Source: Mnemiopsis leidyi
Taxonomy: Eukaryota; Ctenophora; Tentaculata; Lobata; Bolinopsidae
Assembly (NCBI GenBank): GCA_000226015.1
Contig: JH152742.1
Location: 19,387-70,251 of the forward strand
Reading direction: 5' to 3'
DNA: 50,865 nt
The translations under genes were made by a program, and so were the position numbers. Shown one piece after another: positions 26,701-38,700 of this stretch (position 1 is its first letter; the number at the start of each line of letters is the position of its first letter). Under the pieces are notes generated by a model. The model was not told the origin of the DNA. It was given only the letters and a program-made list of their open reading frames with translations, and did no database searches.

Positions 26701-29700
26701 GTACAAGCGTACCCAGGGTCGCACTTTCTGCAGTTATTAGGTATGTTCCCTGAGCAGACGTTGTACGATTAGCAAACGAACGTGGGAATGTGAAATCGAA
26801 AATTATCACACGACTGCTAAAGGCACGAGTTATGGTTAATTTCGACATCACATGATCTATAATTGTTGATGTTATGAAGGAGCACATGTTTTGCAGCTGA
26901 GCCGCTTATTCTATTATTCAACGGCAGTTTTAAACCACGGGAGGTTGCTGATGGTATTTAGGATAAAGTACGTCATTAGCAGATCATTTATAAAAATTAT
27001 AATTTCTTGAGCTCTGGTCAATATTAACTTTCATTTTCTAATAAAAACTTTAATCTGCTTCGAATTCACAAATTTAAATTCTCAAAACTAACCTCCGGTG
27101 TTGTTATTGTACGTTCCAATTGGACATGGCTTTCCATTGATACTACCGTCTTCACAATACCTAAACACGTTGTCAAACGTCTAAACAACAGAATAGATCA
27201 ACATTTACTTGATTAACTTTTTGAAAATTTTCAGGAAAAATGTATAGTCTTCGATCAGTTTTAACAAAAAGAGTATTAAGAGAAAAGAGACAGAGATAAA
27301 AAGAGAGCACTTGAGATGACGTAAATACACGAACCTGCCCCGGGGGCAAGGATCCCCCTTATCCTCCATACCCTCCTCGGGACACTGGTATCCGGCAGTA
27401 CACGGAATACACTCCGACCTCCCTGCGTTTATATTTTTTGTTTTCTGTTGTTTACTTGTTTATTTCCAGATAACCGGGACCACTATACACGGATATCAAA
27501 ATCGATTAATCTGATTAAAATCATCTCTATATATCTAGATTCATTATAGCAGATTTCTACACTGGAAGCAAATGTATTTTGATTCACAATCGCAATTTCA
27601 CTCCGTTATATCGAATCTAATTCTGACCAGTCTCAGAGTTGAAAGTTCCTTTCTCACAAGGTTTCTCCTCGCTGCTTCCCGCCGTACAGTACGTCCCTTT
27701 GCCACACTTGTTTCCTGTAGTCTGAAAAAGTTTTTTGAAGGAAATACTACCATGTTCAAAAACCCTTTAACTTTATAACGGAGAGCGCAGGGATATTCAA
27801 TATTCAATCAGCTAAAATACAAATCGTCCAGAAACAATAAGTTAAGGTAAACTACAATCTACATCGAATACTAAAAGAAAGCCAACAATCTTTGTAGTTA
27901 GAGAAGATTATTACCCCGTCTGTTGGATCAGATTGAGTGGCCCCAGATTCACAGTAGTACCCTGGATCGCACTGCAGGGCGCATGCCGTCCTACCTGGAA
28001 ACAAGCATACCTTATCCTTTGTATTCAGTAATATTCTGTACACATCAAAATCTATAATAACATTTGGCAATGCAGCTAACAAAATATCAAATGATATTGA
28101 TTGTCTACAAACAAAGGACATCACAAATAAATGCAGTCTGGATGTGCGGACCTGTGTCAGGGTTGTAGAAACCTCCCTGGCATGGAGTACAATCTCCAAC
28201 CACCTTTCCCGTGTCCAGCTGGCGATAAGTTCCTGGGCGAGAGTACCGTGCTTTAGATAAAAAATAGTTTAGCATAACCTCAATCATATAAGCTGATTAA
28301 AATGTAATATCACATTCGTGCAGCCAGTCCATCCATTGGTAAATGTAAAATATTAATTGAACTAATTAGATTATACTTTTTTCTCAACATGAAACCTTAC
28401 TGCTTACCCTTGGGACATGGGACCTTGTCGGAACCGCCCGGACAGTAGAAACCGGGAGGACAGGCTCTACCAGTACTGTTATCAGTAGGGTGGGATATTC
28501 GAGCCCCACCCAGACATTCGTACCCCGCCTCGCACGCCTGTTTGTCTGTTAGGGGGCACGCTGTTAGAACAATTCTTAAATTGAACAAATTTCTGTTTAC
28601 TAGTAATTCATCCTGGATTTTGAAATTGAAAAACCCCTCTCTCCAATTCCCTGATTTGTGCGATTAAAAATAAATAAAATCTCATAGTTGAAGCGGTTTC
28701 ACATACCAGCATCGTTAGTAGCACCAGCAGTCGGACAGTAATGGTTTTTAGGGCAGGGCGTACACTGAGCAGCTTCTGATAGTCCCTCCTGGTCGCTGAA
28801 GGTTCCGGGTTCGCAACGTATCTCCTCAGGGGTGCCACGTGGGCAGTAATGCCCCGGACTACATTTCTGTGGTGGAATATCTTTGTCAGAGGTAGAGCAA
28901 GAAATAAAAGCTTGTGGCGATTTACTCAATTAAACCGCTATATGTTTATTTCATTCTCTGATTCGACAAATGGAATTAGTGGTCTACGAGTTGGCTCAAA
29001 ACGTGACGAATAAAGCGCAAAGCTAGGAAAAACACACTATCAAGTTTTTATCGATGATCATTTCATGATGAAAAGTAAGCATGTTTCGTTTCTTTGAGTG
29101 CAACTAAACAAACAGTCCTAAAAAAATTGCCAGTTAATGAAGCTTGAACTTCAAATAATCAATTATTTATCTCCAACAGAACTGTGTTATCTCGACTCAG
29201 CGAGGACAAACAAAACAAAGAAAAGAACTATTATCAGTGAATATGTTGTACCATTTTAAGGAAAACGGTAAACGGTCGGACCAATCACGTAAGAGGACAC
29301 TTCCGTGTGACTAATTTTAAACCAATCAGCGTACGAATCAAACGCGTGCGCGCGGCCCAAGCCTCCCTCTTTCTTTGTTATTTCATTGGTGGAGAAACTC
29401 ACGGGACACGATTTTCGGGCTCCCATTGGATGATGGCGGATTTATATGGACCATTCGGAGTGTCGAGCTGTTTATCATTTATTATTGGCTATAAATTTTA
29501 TCATTTATTGGCGATCAAACAATTAACTGTTTGAACGAAACAGGTTGCCCATTTTTAGTTAGCCAATAGGATTGTCTGAGAGTTGGATTGTCGGCAGTCG
29601 CTATACGACTGATTAGAGCGTGCAGACAAAACAAAACGATATGGTCGGAATACTTTAGATGCGTTTTTGTTCGTTCCTTCAACGCTGCATATAAAGCTGA

Positions 29701-32700
29701 CGATGATCAAGCGGGTCAACACAAAAAATGAAAAATCAGTACCCTTTTCTGGGGCTCCTCATTCTCATCCAGATAGCAGTAATCCCCGGCGGGACAGTCA
29801 GTACACTCAGACAGTCCCGTAGTCGTGGACTCCTTGCCTAAACAAGAGGAACAAGATGTTAAATGAAGATAGGGTGACAAGCACAAGTTTCTCAAAAGCT
29901 CCTGACTTATAAAAAACTTGTGTCCACAGACCCCCTCCAGGGATGAAAAAGGGGTTTGCAACTGTAGGCTGCCGTGAGGATTTGTAAAATACAGATGATT
30001 GACCAGAACTTTCTTACATACATTTCTATCGTGAATAGGAAATTAAGCTTTTTTCATGGAAGCACCTACCGTTAGCACATCTTTTGCCAGCGTTGGTATC
30101 GCCCGGACTATCTCCGGCAGTTCCATTAGGGCAGTAGTACCCTTTCGGACACTTGTACACTGAAGAGAATTGTTTAGTTAGTTTCTTAGTTACTCAGTTA
30201 CTTAGTTACTTAGTTACTTAGTTACAACTATTCAGTAACGCTTAAACAGACAGAAAAGAGACAAATACAGACGATCAAACTTACGAACAGACTCGATTTT
30301 AACAACCCTCACAGTCACACACTTAACAGTTATAGAGCTCAACCCACTCTCAAAAACACAGTACACTCTACTACTTACGTTGAGGAATGGATTGTCCCTC
30401 AGGACAGAAGTAACCAGCCACACACTCCTTATCTGGAGTCTCCAGTCCCGTTTTGGTACACATCATACCTTTAGTACAGTTCTGACAATCACTCTCCTGT
30501 TCAGAAAGAGGGTTAAACACACTTATTTTAATGTTAGTTTTCTCTTTATCACTAAGACTTTACTAAACATACTGATTTTAATGTTTTTTATGTATTTCTA
30601 AGACTTTCAAGGTATTTTTCATATTTTTTGAGCAAAAATTTTCCTAAAATATTGTATTTCTTGCTCATACAGAGAAAAGTAACAGTAAAACAGAACTGTT
30701 ATGATTCTAAATAACTATCTGCTGCTACTACAAATAAGTAAAAAACGGATGGCCCTATCAGCAGTTCTGATTTTAGTTTTAAGTTGTATAACTGAAAAAC
30801 TATTTGTACATTACAATTGAACGTTTAACTTGAAATATAAAATACTCTAGGTTATGCCAACAATGCAAAACGCGTAAGCTAACTTTATAGTGATGATAAT
30901 GTTCTCGACAAACCTGTGCTCCCCCCTTGTTAGGACGGAAGGTTCCAAGAGGACACTCAGTAGCGGACAGGGCGCCCTCCAGACAGTAACGTCCTGCTGG
31001 ACACTCCATCCCTTTCTCTCCGTCCTGAGATGACCGGGTTTATTTGGTGAGTTAAAAGTGACGGAGGGGTTAGTGCAAATTTCGACCAATCGAAGCTAGA
31101 AAGCACCGTTTTCTAGCTCTCAGATTTTCTTGCGGCGATACCCGACTCTCACAGCTCAAAGCTGAACGAGAGATAGAACGGATTTCATCTTGTCAATTAT
31201 AATTACCACAGGTCGGGGCGAGTCAGCTCCTCTCAGACAAAGGAATCCGGCATCACATTTTAGAATTGGAGTTTCCGTCCCTGAAGTCATTAGTTTTAAG
31301 CAAAATCCATATGTCCTTATGCCTTGAAGTACAATACATTCTTGTAGTTGTAATGATGAAAATACTGAACAGATAGCCCGTATTTTGTCCCCAGACACTA
31401 ATTTATAACAAGAGGAATTATAATATTTATAACGATAAGATCAAAATAAAACTACAAACTTGGATTGCAGTAGAAGCCAGCTCTGCAAGGCAAGCAGCTT
31501 GTTGAGTTTATCGATCCCTCTTGATCGTTGTAAGTGCCCTAAATTGGGAACAGTTAAGATGTTTAAAGGGACTTATTTTTACGAGGTTTGAGTTTTTGGA
31601 GAGGTTTATTACGAGGTTTGAGTTCTTGTAGATTCAAAGCTAGCGCTTCTGGATTACATAAAAACACAAAATTCGTATTCGTTTATCAAATCATCCCAAG
31701 CTTTTTAAATCCTTTGGGTGTAGATGTTATTATAAATAGGTAAGCAAAATTCAATAACTCCAAAACTCACCTTCGGACAATCTGTAGGCTGCTCATTACC
31801 TCCCTCACAGTACGTCCCTTTAGGACAGCCTTTCCCTCCGGTCATTGCGTACTCATCACAGTACTGGCCGGCTGCACAGTCAGTGCACTCGGGACTAGCC
31901 GTTGTCTGGGGAACGGGGGTTAGGACTAGCCGTTGTCTGGGGAACGGGGGTTAGGACTAGCCGTTGTCTGGGGAATGGGGGTTAGGACTAGCCGTTGTCT
32001 GGGAAACGGGGGTTAGGACTAGCCGTTGTCTGGGGAACGGGGGTTAGGACTAGCCGTTGTCGTGAAAACGGGGGTTATGAATAGCAGGTGTCAGGAAAAC
32101 GGGGGTTATGAAATGCCGGTGTCGGGGAAAAGGGGTTTTGACTAGCTGCAGGTTAAGCAATGGGGGTTAAGGGTTAAGGGAAGTTTTTCCTGAAGAACGG
32201 TTCCAAAGTAGCAGTCTCTTGTAGGAAACAAGGCACTAAAGAATTATTTTATTGGAAAACATATCTCGAGAATGAGAAGGGGATAGAGAACAGTAAAACC
32301 GGAACCTGGGAGCACACAGCAGACTTACGGAGCTGTATGTGCCTCGAGGACACTCAGTCTGGTCCACGGCTCCCGCCTCGGAGTAATGGCCTGCCTCCAC
32401 AGCGTGTTGGATTGCAGTGGAGCTGGTGCCGGTGCAGTAGTACCCAGCCCTGCACAGCCCGGTAGGGGTGGAACTTCCTTGTGTGTCACAGTACGATCTG
32501 GGGAGATGTTCAGGTCAGGCAGAGTGAAAACTCTAACTTTGCGTTCATATTAGAAGGCATCATCTGAAACAAACTTCACAAAGTAGGCATTCTGAAAGCT
32601 CCAAAAAGCAACAAATTATAACATCTACATTAACAACTCCCAACCCAACCAAAACAAAAATGTCAATACAAACCCGGCAGGGCAAGCATCGCAGTCCTCG

Positions 32701-35700
32701 GCTCTCTTGGCTCCGGGTTCTCTTCTGTAGTATCCGGAATTACAGCTGAAGGGTATAGTACACCCTCGGGGACAGTAACCCCCAGCAGGACACGGACCAC
32801 CAGTTATAGAACCTTCCGGGGGCGCCTGAAGTCGACATTTTAGAAATATGCATATTTTCAAATCCGTGCACTCACTACTTTTGCATTTTAGTCGAATAAA
32901 TCCTCATAACCATTTTACAAAATGGCTATTAACACTGCGATATTTTGTTCATCAGTATTGTTCCATTTCCACCCCCTCTTAACAATGGCTGAGGAATACA
33001 CAAGAAAGGACTGACCGAAGTGTAGGCCCCGTTTTTACAGAAATATCCAGGATCGCAGTCTCCTCTTGGTGCAGTTAGTCCGGGTCCGTCACAGTACTTT
33101 CCTGGTAAAGTGGAGTAATTCATAGACAAGGTTATTCAAGTAATACAGTATATGATTTTCATTATAGATATTGACTTGACAATTGCGAGTGTAGTTAAAG
33201 TTTAATAAATTTGTATTCCTTGTATTCCTTGTATTCCTTGTATTCCTTGTATTCCTAGACATAAGAAACGTAAAAAGGTTTAATCCATGACTTCATCAAC
33301 GAACTGATATTGATAAATCTTGTGATTAAGTTCTAGAGGAAGTTCTGTAGACAGTGAGAAGGTACGAGAAGGTTTTGGTCAGAAGCTTTCGAAAACTTGT
33401 GTTTATCGTCTTCAGCTGACCAAGTAGATAAATTATCTATACTGACCAGGGGAGCACTTTTGACAGTCGGCCGATTTGACGAGACCGGTGGAGTTCCCAA
33501 AAGTACCGAGGGGGCAAGGTACGGGGTCTGCGGTACCGGTAGGACAGTAATGACCCTGGAGGTGGGGCAAAGTCAAGTAAAATTCAAATCAGAAAGTAAC
33601 ATTAGTCCTCAGACCTCGGGCAAGGTCACGGTGAAAAAGAAAGCTTTTTATCTCAGTTAATTTGTTTGATGGCGGACATCAAACTTCGAAAAAATTGATC
33701 TAGAAATAGCAACTATGATTTATAGACCTAATTAACGAGATTTCTAAGATAGAAAAAGTTGCAGTGGTAATCCCAACAATATCTCACCAGCGGACAGTCG
33801 ATTCCGACACTCATTCCCTGCTCGTTACACGCTTTACCGGCCTGACATACGGTGCAGGAGGAGTAACTCTCCGCTGCTGAGTCCTGGTTGTTCAGGTAGA
33901 ACCCTGGAGATTAATTGTGTTTTCAGGTGTTGTCAGGTATTGTCAGGTGTTGTCAGGTGACAGGTATAGTTGTCAGACATAGTTGTCAGGTGACAGGTAT
34001 AGTTGATAGGAGTTGTCAGGCATAGTTTGGTAGTAGCTATTTTTCGAGTTTTAATACTTTAATAGCCTACTTATGATAAGCCACCTTTCGTTGTAACTAG
34101 GTTGCAAGAGGGCGCTATGAAAACAAGTTTTGAATGATTATTTAGTTTTTTTGAAAATGTTAAAGTTATAGTTCCCATGGTTACCTCGTGGGCAAGGTTT
34201 CCCAGTCGTATCCGTTCCAGCAGGGCAGTAATGTCCGTTTGTACACTTTACCGGCTAGAGAAAGGTAAAGTAAGGATATCTATAAACAACGATTCAAAAT
34301 AGCAGACAAACAAATGAAGTTCAAGTAACTTGATCGACAGCTTGTTGGTTGCTTAGTAACCAAGCAACAAACTAGAAACTAAATAAATCCACATACCGTG
34401 ATGGTACCTATGGTGTTACAGTAGAACCCAGGAGGACACGTTGTACATTCGCTCACTTCCACCAGCCCCCTTAACTTGCTGTACGTCCCTTTGGGACATC
34501 CTATCGGTTCTGACGCCTGTCGGATCTCGTGGTCAGTGGAGAAAAAAACCGTCTATAATGTAGCCGTAATTTAAAATCACTATTGTCAACAGAACATCCT
34601 TCTCCGTTAAATGTTCTACAAAAACACGTACTTTGTTGCCAGAGAGACAGTACCGTTATAAATGTGATTCAAAACACGTACTTTGTTACCATAGGGACAG
34701 TACTATAAATGTTATACAAAAACACGTACTTTGTTGCCAGAGAGACAGTACTATAAATGTGATATAAAGAACGTACTTTGTTGCCAGAGAGACAGTACTA
34801 TAAATGTCATACAAAAACACGTACTTTGTTGCCAGAGAGACAGTATTTCCCCTCAGGACAAGCGTCGTCAGGTAACGCAGGGGGAGAAGATCGTCCCTCC
34901 GCACATTCCGTTCCTGGTACAAGCCGGTTGTTAAATATTACAGTTGTCGTATGTCACATATGTCGTATGTCACATACATATAAGAGTTCGTTATCCTGGA
35001 ACAAGTTATTTGTCGAAACTCGAATATTAAAGTTCAGTAGTTTAGTGCACCGGAACTGATTTCAATTCAAGTGCGGAACTTATGCCATATTAACCTAGAG
35101 ATAAGAAAAAAGGGAAAAACAATACCAGCTGGACAGTAAAACTCCGTCTTCATACGTTCCTCAGTGAGTCCGGGTAGCCAGCAATAGTGTCCTGACTGAC
35201 AGAGCAGGCAGTTCTCTGCTGCTGCCGCCTAAATGGTGCGTCACAAATTAGTTCATTATTTAGAGCCCAGTTTTTACCCTTCTCCCAAAATTGTATCTTT
35301 TAAACAGCTCGATCTTTTAAACAGCTCGATCTTTTAAACAGCTCGATCTTTTAATAGCTGTTGATCAGTAAAACACAATCATCCCGCTACTCCAATATCA
35401 TTACACATTAGATTGCTCCCAAATGTCTTAGTGGGTAACGGCAGTAGACTGGTTTTTCAAAAAAATTAACGAAGCACAGTCTGCACATGTGAGTTGTGGC
35501 TATTCCTTAAATCTACTCGAGCAATCTTAACATATCTGCGACCCTTTCAAAGAAAGCTTTCTCTATTTCTCTACTTGTTTTAAATTCACCTAAAATATGA
35601 CTAAATGATCCTCAAAATAGGACACACTTACTGAGTAGTACCCCTTCTGACACATCGTCATTTTGGACAGTCCCTCCGAGCTGCACTCGTATCCAGCTTC

Positions 35701-38700
35701 ACACGGTAGACAAGAGTCTAGACTCTGAAAGTTATCCATGTTAACTGTTAAGTAGTTACAACACTTACTACGTTACTACACTTACTACACTTTCTACGTT
35801 ACTACACTTACTACACTTACTACACTTACTACACACTTCCTCATGATATGAAATGAGTAAAAAGAGCACATCAAGAAGTATTTAAAAGGGAAAAAACAAA
35901 CAATAGGACAAATAATAAGACAAAACTACAAAAATCACGTTCTCTTACATCTCCATTCTCTACAGGGTTGTAGGACTTCTTAGGACAATCGGTAGGCTCC
36001 ACAGTCCCTGTATCAGCATCACAGTATTTTCCCACCGGACATTTCTTGCAGTCTTCCACTCTCTCTTTACCTTTTTCGTTGTTGTATGTGCCTAAAATCG
36101 AGAAATATATAGAGCTCGTTTTTCTTTGTCGTTCCAAATTCTTTGATTTTTTTCCTCTTTGTTAAAATGACATGATAAAATTTTGGAAGAGTCTTTTCGT
36201 TTTTCTTTTAACATCCTTCAGCAAACTTCCAGATATTGCAAAAATCTAAGAAGTTAGGATATAAATATATATTGAAAGAGATCAGGAATTGCAATCAGAT
36301 CAGCTCAATTTAAAAACTTTTACTGGTAGCACTTAGCTTTAGCTTTACCGGTAACTCTTACTTTACCAGTAACTCTTACCTTTACCGGTAACTCTTACCT
36401 TTATACCTTTGGGACAAGGTTCCTCCCGACCAGCTGGAGTACCCCGAGGACAGTACTTTCCCTTGTTACACAACGGTAGTTCGTGTTGGTTACTTTCGCT
36501 GCCAGTACAATATCTGAAGTACAGCTTGTTTAGTTTTCATGTGTCATGTAGTGCACTTGTGTCAGTAGCTTGCTACAATCGTGCTCCCAATCTGGGTCTG
36601 GTGACTGGCTTGAAATACAACTATCGAGTGACAGGGTTTATAACTATCACGTGATATCACGTGACAGCCCGTACCTTCCTTTAGGACACTTGGAACACTC
36701 CTCCTTGCTGGTCAGGCCTGCTCTCTCCGTAAAGTAGCCCTCGTCACATGCGTACTGGTCAGCCTTGGTGGTGCCAGCCGGACACCAATGTCCTGGGGCG
36801 CACTCTCGTGGTGCGTCTACCCCTCCCGTACAGTACTTTCCTGGCCGGACAGTCGGGTTGAAATGTTGGGAGTTGAAATGTTGGGAGTTGAAATGATGAG
36901 AGTTGAAATGTTGGGAGTTGAAATGTTGGGAGTTGAAATGTTGGGAATTGAAATGTTGGGAGTTGAAATGTTGAGAGTTGAAATGTTGGGAGTTGAAATG
37001 TTGGGAGTTGAAATGTTGAGAGTTGAAATGTTGGGAATTGAAATGTTGGGGGTTGAAATATTGGGAGTTTGAAATGTTGGGAATCGGAGTTAGTGAAGTG
37101 TTGAATTATTGGGTGTTGAAATTTTCGGAGTCAAAATGTTCTAAGTGTTTATAGTAAGAGTTTTAATAGAGTTTGGAATTTGTTTTTTGAATTCGTAGGT
37201 TCAGGTCTTAAGAGTTGAACGAGAAAAGTTGAGATGTAGCTTGAGTCGCACTTACCAGCAGGACATTTTGAGCAGTCCTCGTGCGACACTAACCCTCCAC
37301 TGCAAAAATGAATTGGTCAAATATAAAGTCTTTGCAGTGTGAAGTATTTGACATCTACCTTCTTTAGACCAACTGAAGTCCAAATAGGCGAAAGTTGAGA
37401 TAGACATTTAGTCTTACAACAGTCCTGATTTTAATTTTAGCTGTAAGGGATCTTTTAGTTCTCTAAAGGATCACATTTCTCAGTCATACAAACATAAAAA
37501 TCAGAACTATATAGTCAGTTACTCAGGACTCACTTCAAGCTGTAAGTTCCTGGAGGACACATTGGTGTTTTTTCAGTGTCGTCAGGTTCTTCAGTCCCTT
37601 TCGGACAATAGAACCCTGGTGAAAGTCGAAGTTAAAGCATTCCATTCCTCCAGGAAAGTACTGTTAGGCTTTCAAGTTCCCAGTATCACATTGATTCCTA
37701 TATTAAGTACTAATTTAAAGTACACCAAATGCCAATGAACTGATTTAGGCGAAGCGATTAACTTTTAGAGGTAGCTCCCCAAACAATAACTGATTCTCGA
37801 TGCCTACAAGTTTCCCCATGATAAAAGCAGGATATAGTGACGTTACCTGGGGCACAGTCCTTGTCGGGAGCAGTAAGTCCTGGTTTGGTGCAGGCTTTAC
37901 CCGCCGTACACTCCTTACAGAGGGACAGACTGTTAGCACCGGGATCAGCTCGGAATCTCCCTTTAGGACAGGGTGTAGGGGTATCGGTGCCTGCTTCGCA
38001 GAAGTGTCTGAGGGGAGGTGTGTCAATGGGAGAAGGTAATTTCAATTATTTTAACAAATTTTGTTAATGAATTAATAAAAATGAGAAAAGACAGTGGAAA
38101 ATATAACTCAGTGGAAACACCATTTAAATCCTGCTCTACACAACTTTAAAATAGCCTATCAAAACCCTGGACAAGAAGGAAATACCCCGGACGACAGTCG
38201 AAACTTACCCAGCCGGACAAGCAATGCAGGAGTCGTCAGTAACGCCCTTGTTGAGAGTGTATGTTCCTGCCGCACATGCTGTTTTGTCCTGACTGTTGGC
38301 CGGACAGTAGTGTCCCCGCGGACAGATAATTCCTGCACAGTACGTTTGTTTTAATTAGGTTTTAGTGCGGTAAACCTGTCATTCTGACACACAAATAGGT
38401 AGAGTAAATAACTCTAAATATGAGTTGACTTTTGGATAAATAGAGCAGTCAGGACCCTTAGCAGAGCGTCCACGACGCTCACCCTTAGGCTAATGGTTAG
38501 TGGCACGGTCGGGAACTGAGCCCACGCCCCACGACCTCTCGATAATTTAACTATTTTGAGGCGCGCGCTATCTATAAGAGTTATCAAATCGCCCTTCAGA
38601 ATTAATGACCGTGCGAGCCGTATCTTATAAATAAGATCTCTATCTTTTTAACCTCACATCAGAAAATCAGAAAATGTGCAGGAGAAAACGCCAAAAATAG

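Noticed and set aside
31892-32140. CRISPR array
   Set aside because: Direct head-to-tail repeats without unique spacers, in an intron of an animal gene.
36390-36406. Strong donor AAG|GTAAGA after w19
   Set aside because: It would leave phase 0 while w20 needs one carried base; GTATAA nine bases earlier fits exactly.
36788-37072. Plus ORF repeating VEMLG
   Set aside because: Translation of the AGTTGAAATGTTGGG array, antisense to w18 at its start.
38480-38560. Possible second tRNA-like element (TTAGGCTAATGGTTAGTGG)
   Set aside because: A-box is imperfect and no acceptable B-box follows at the right distance.
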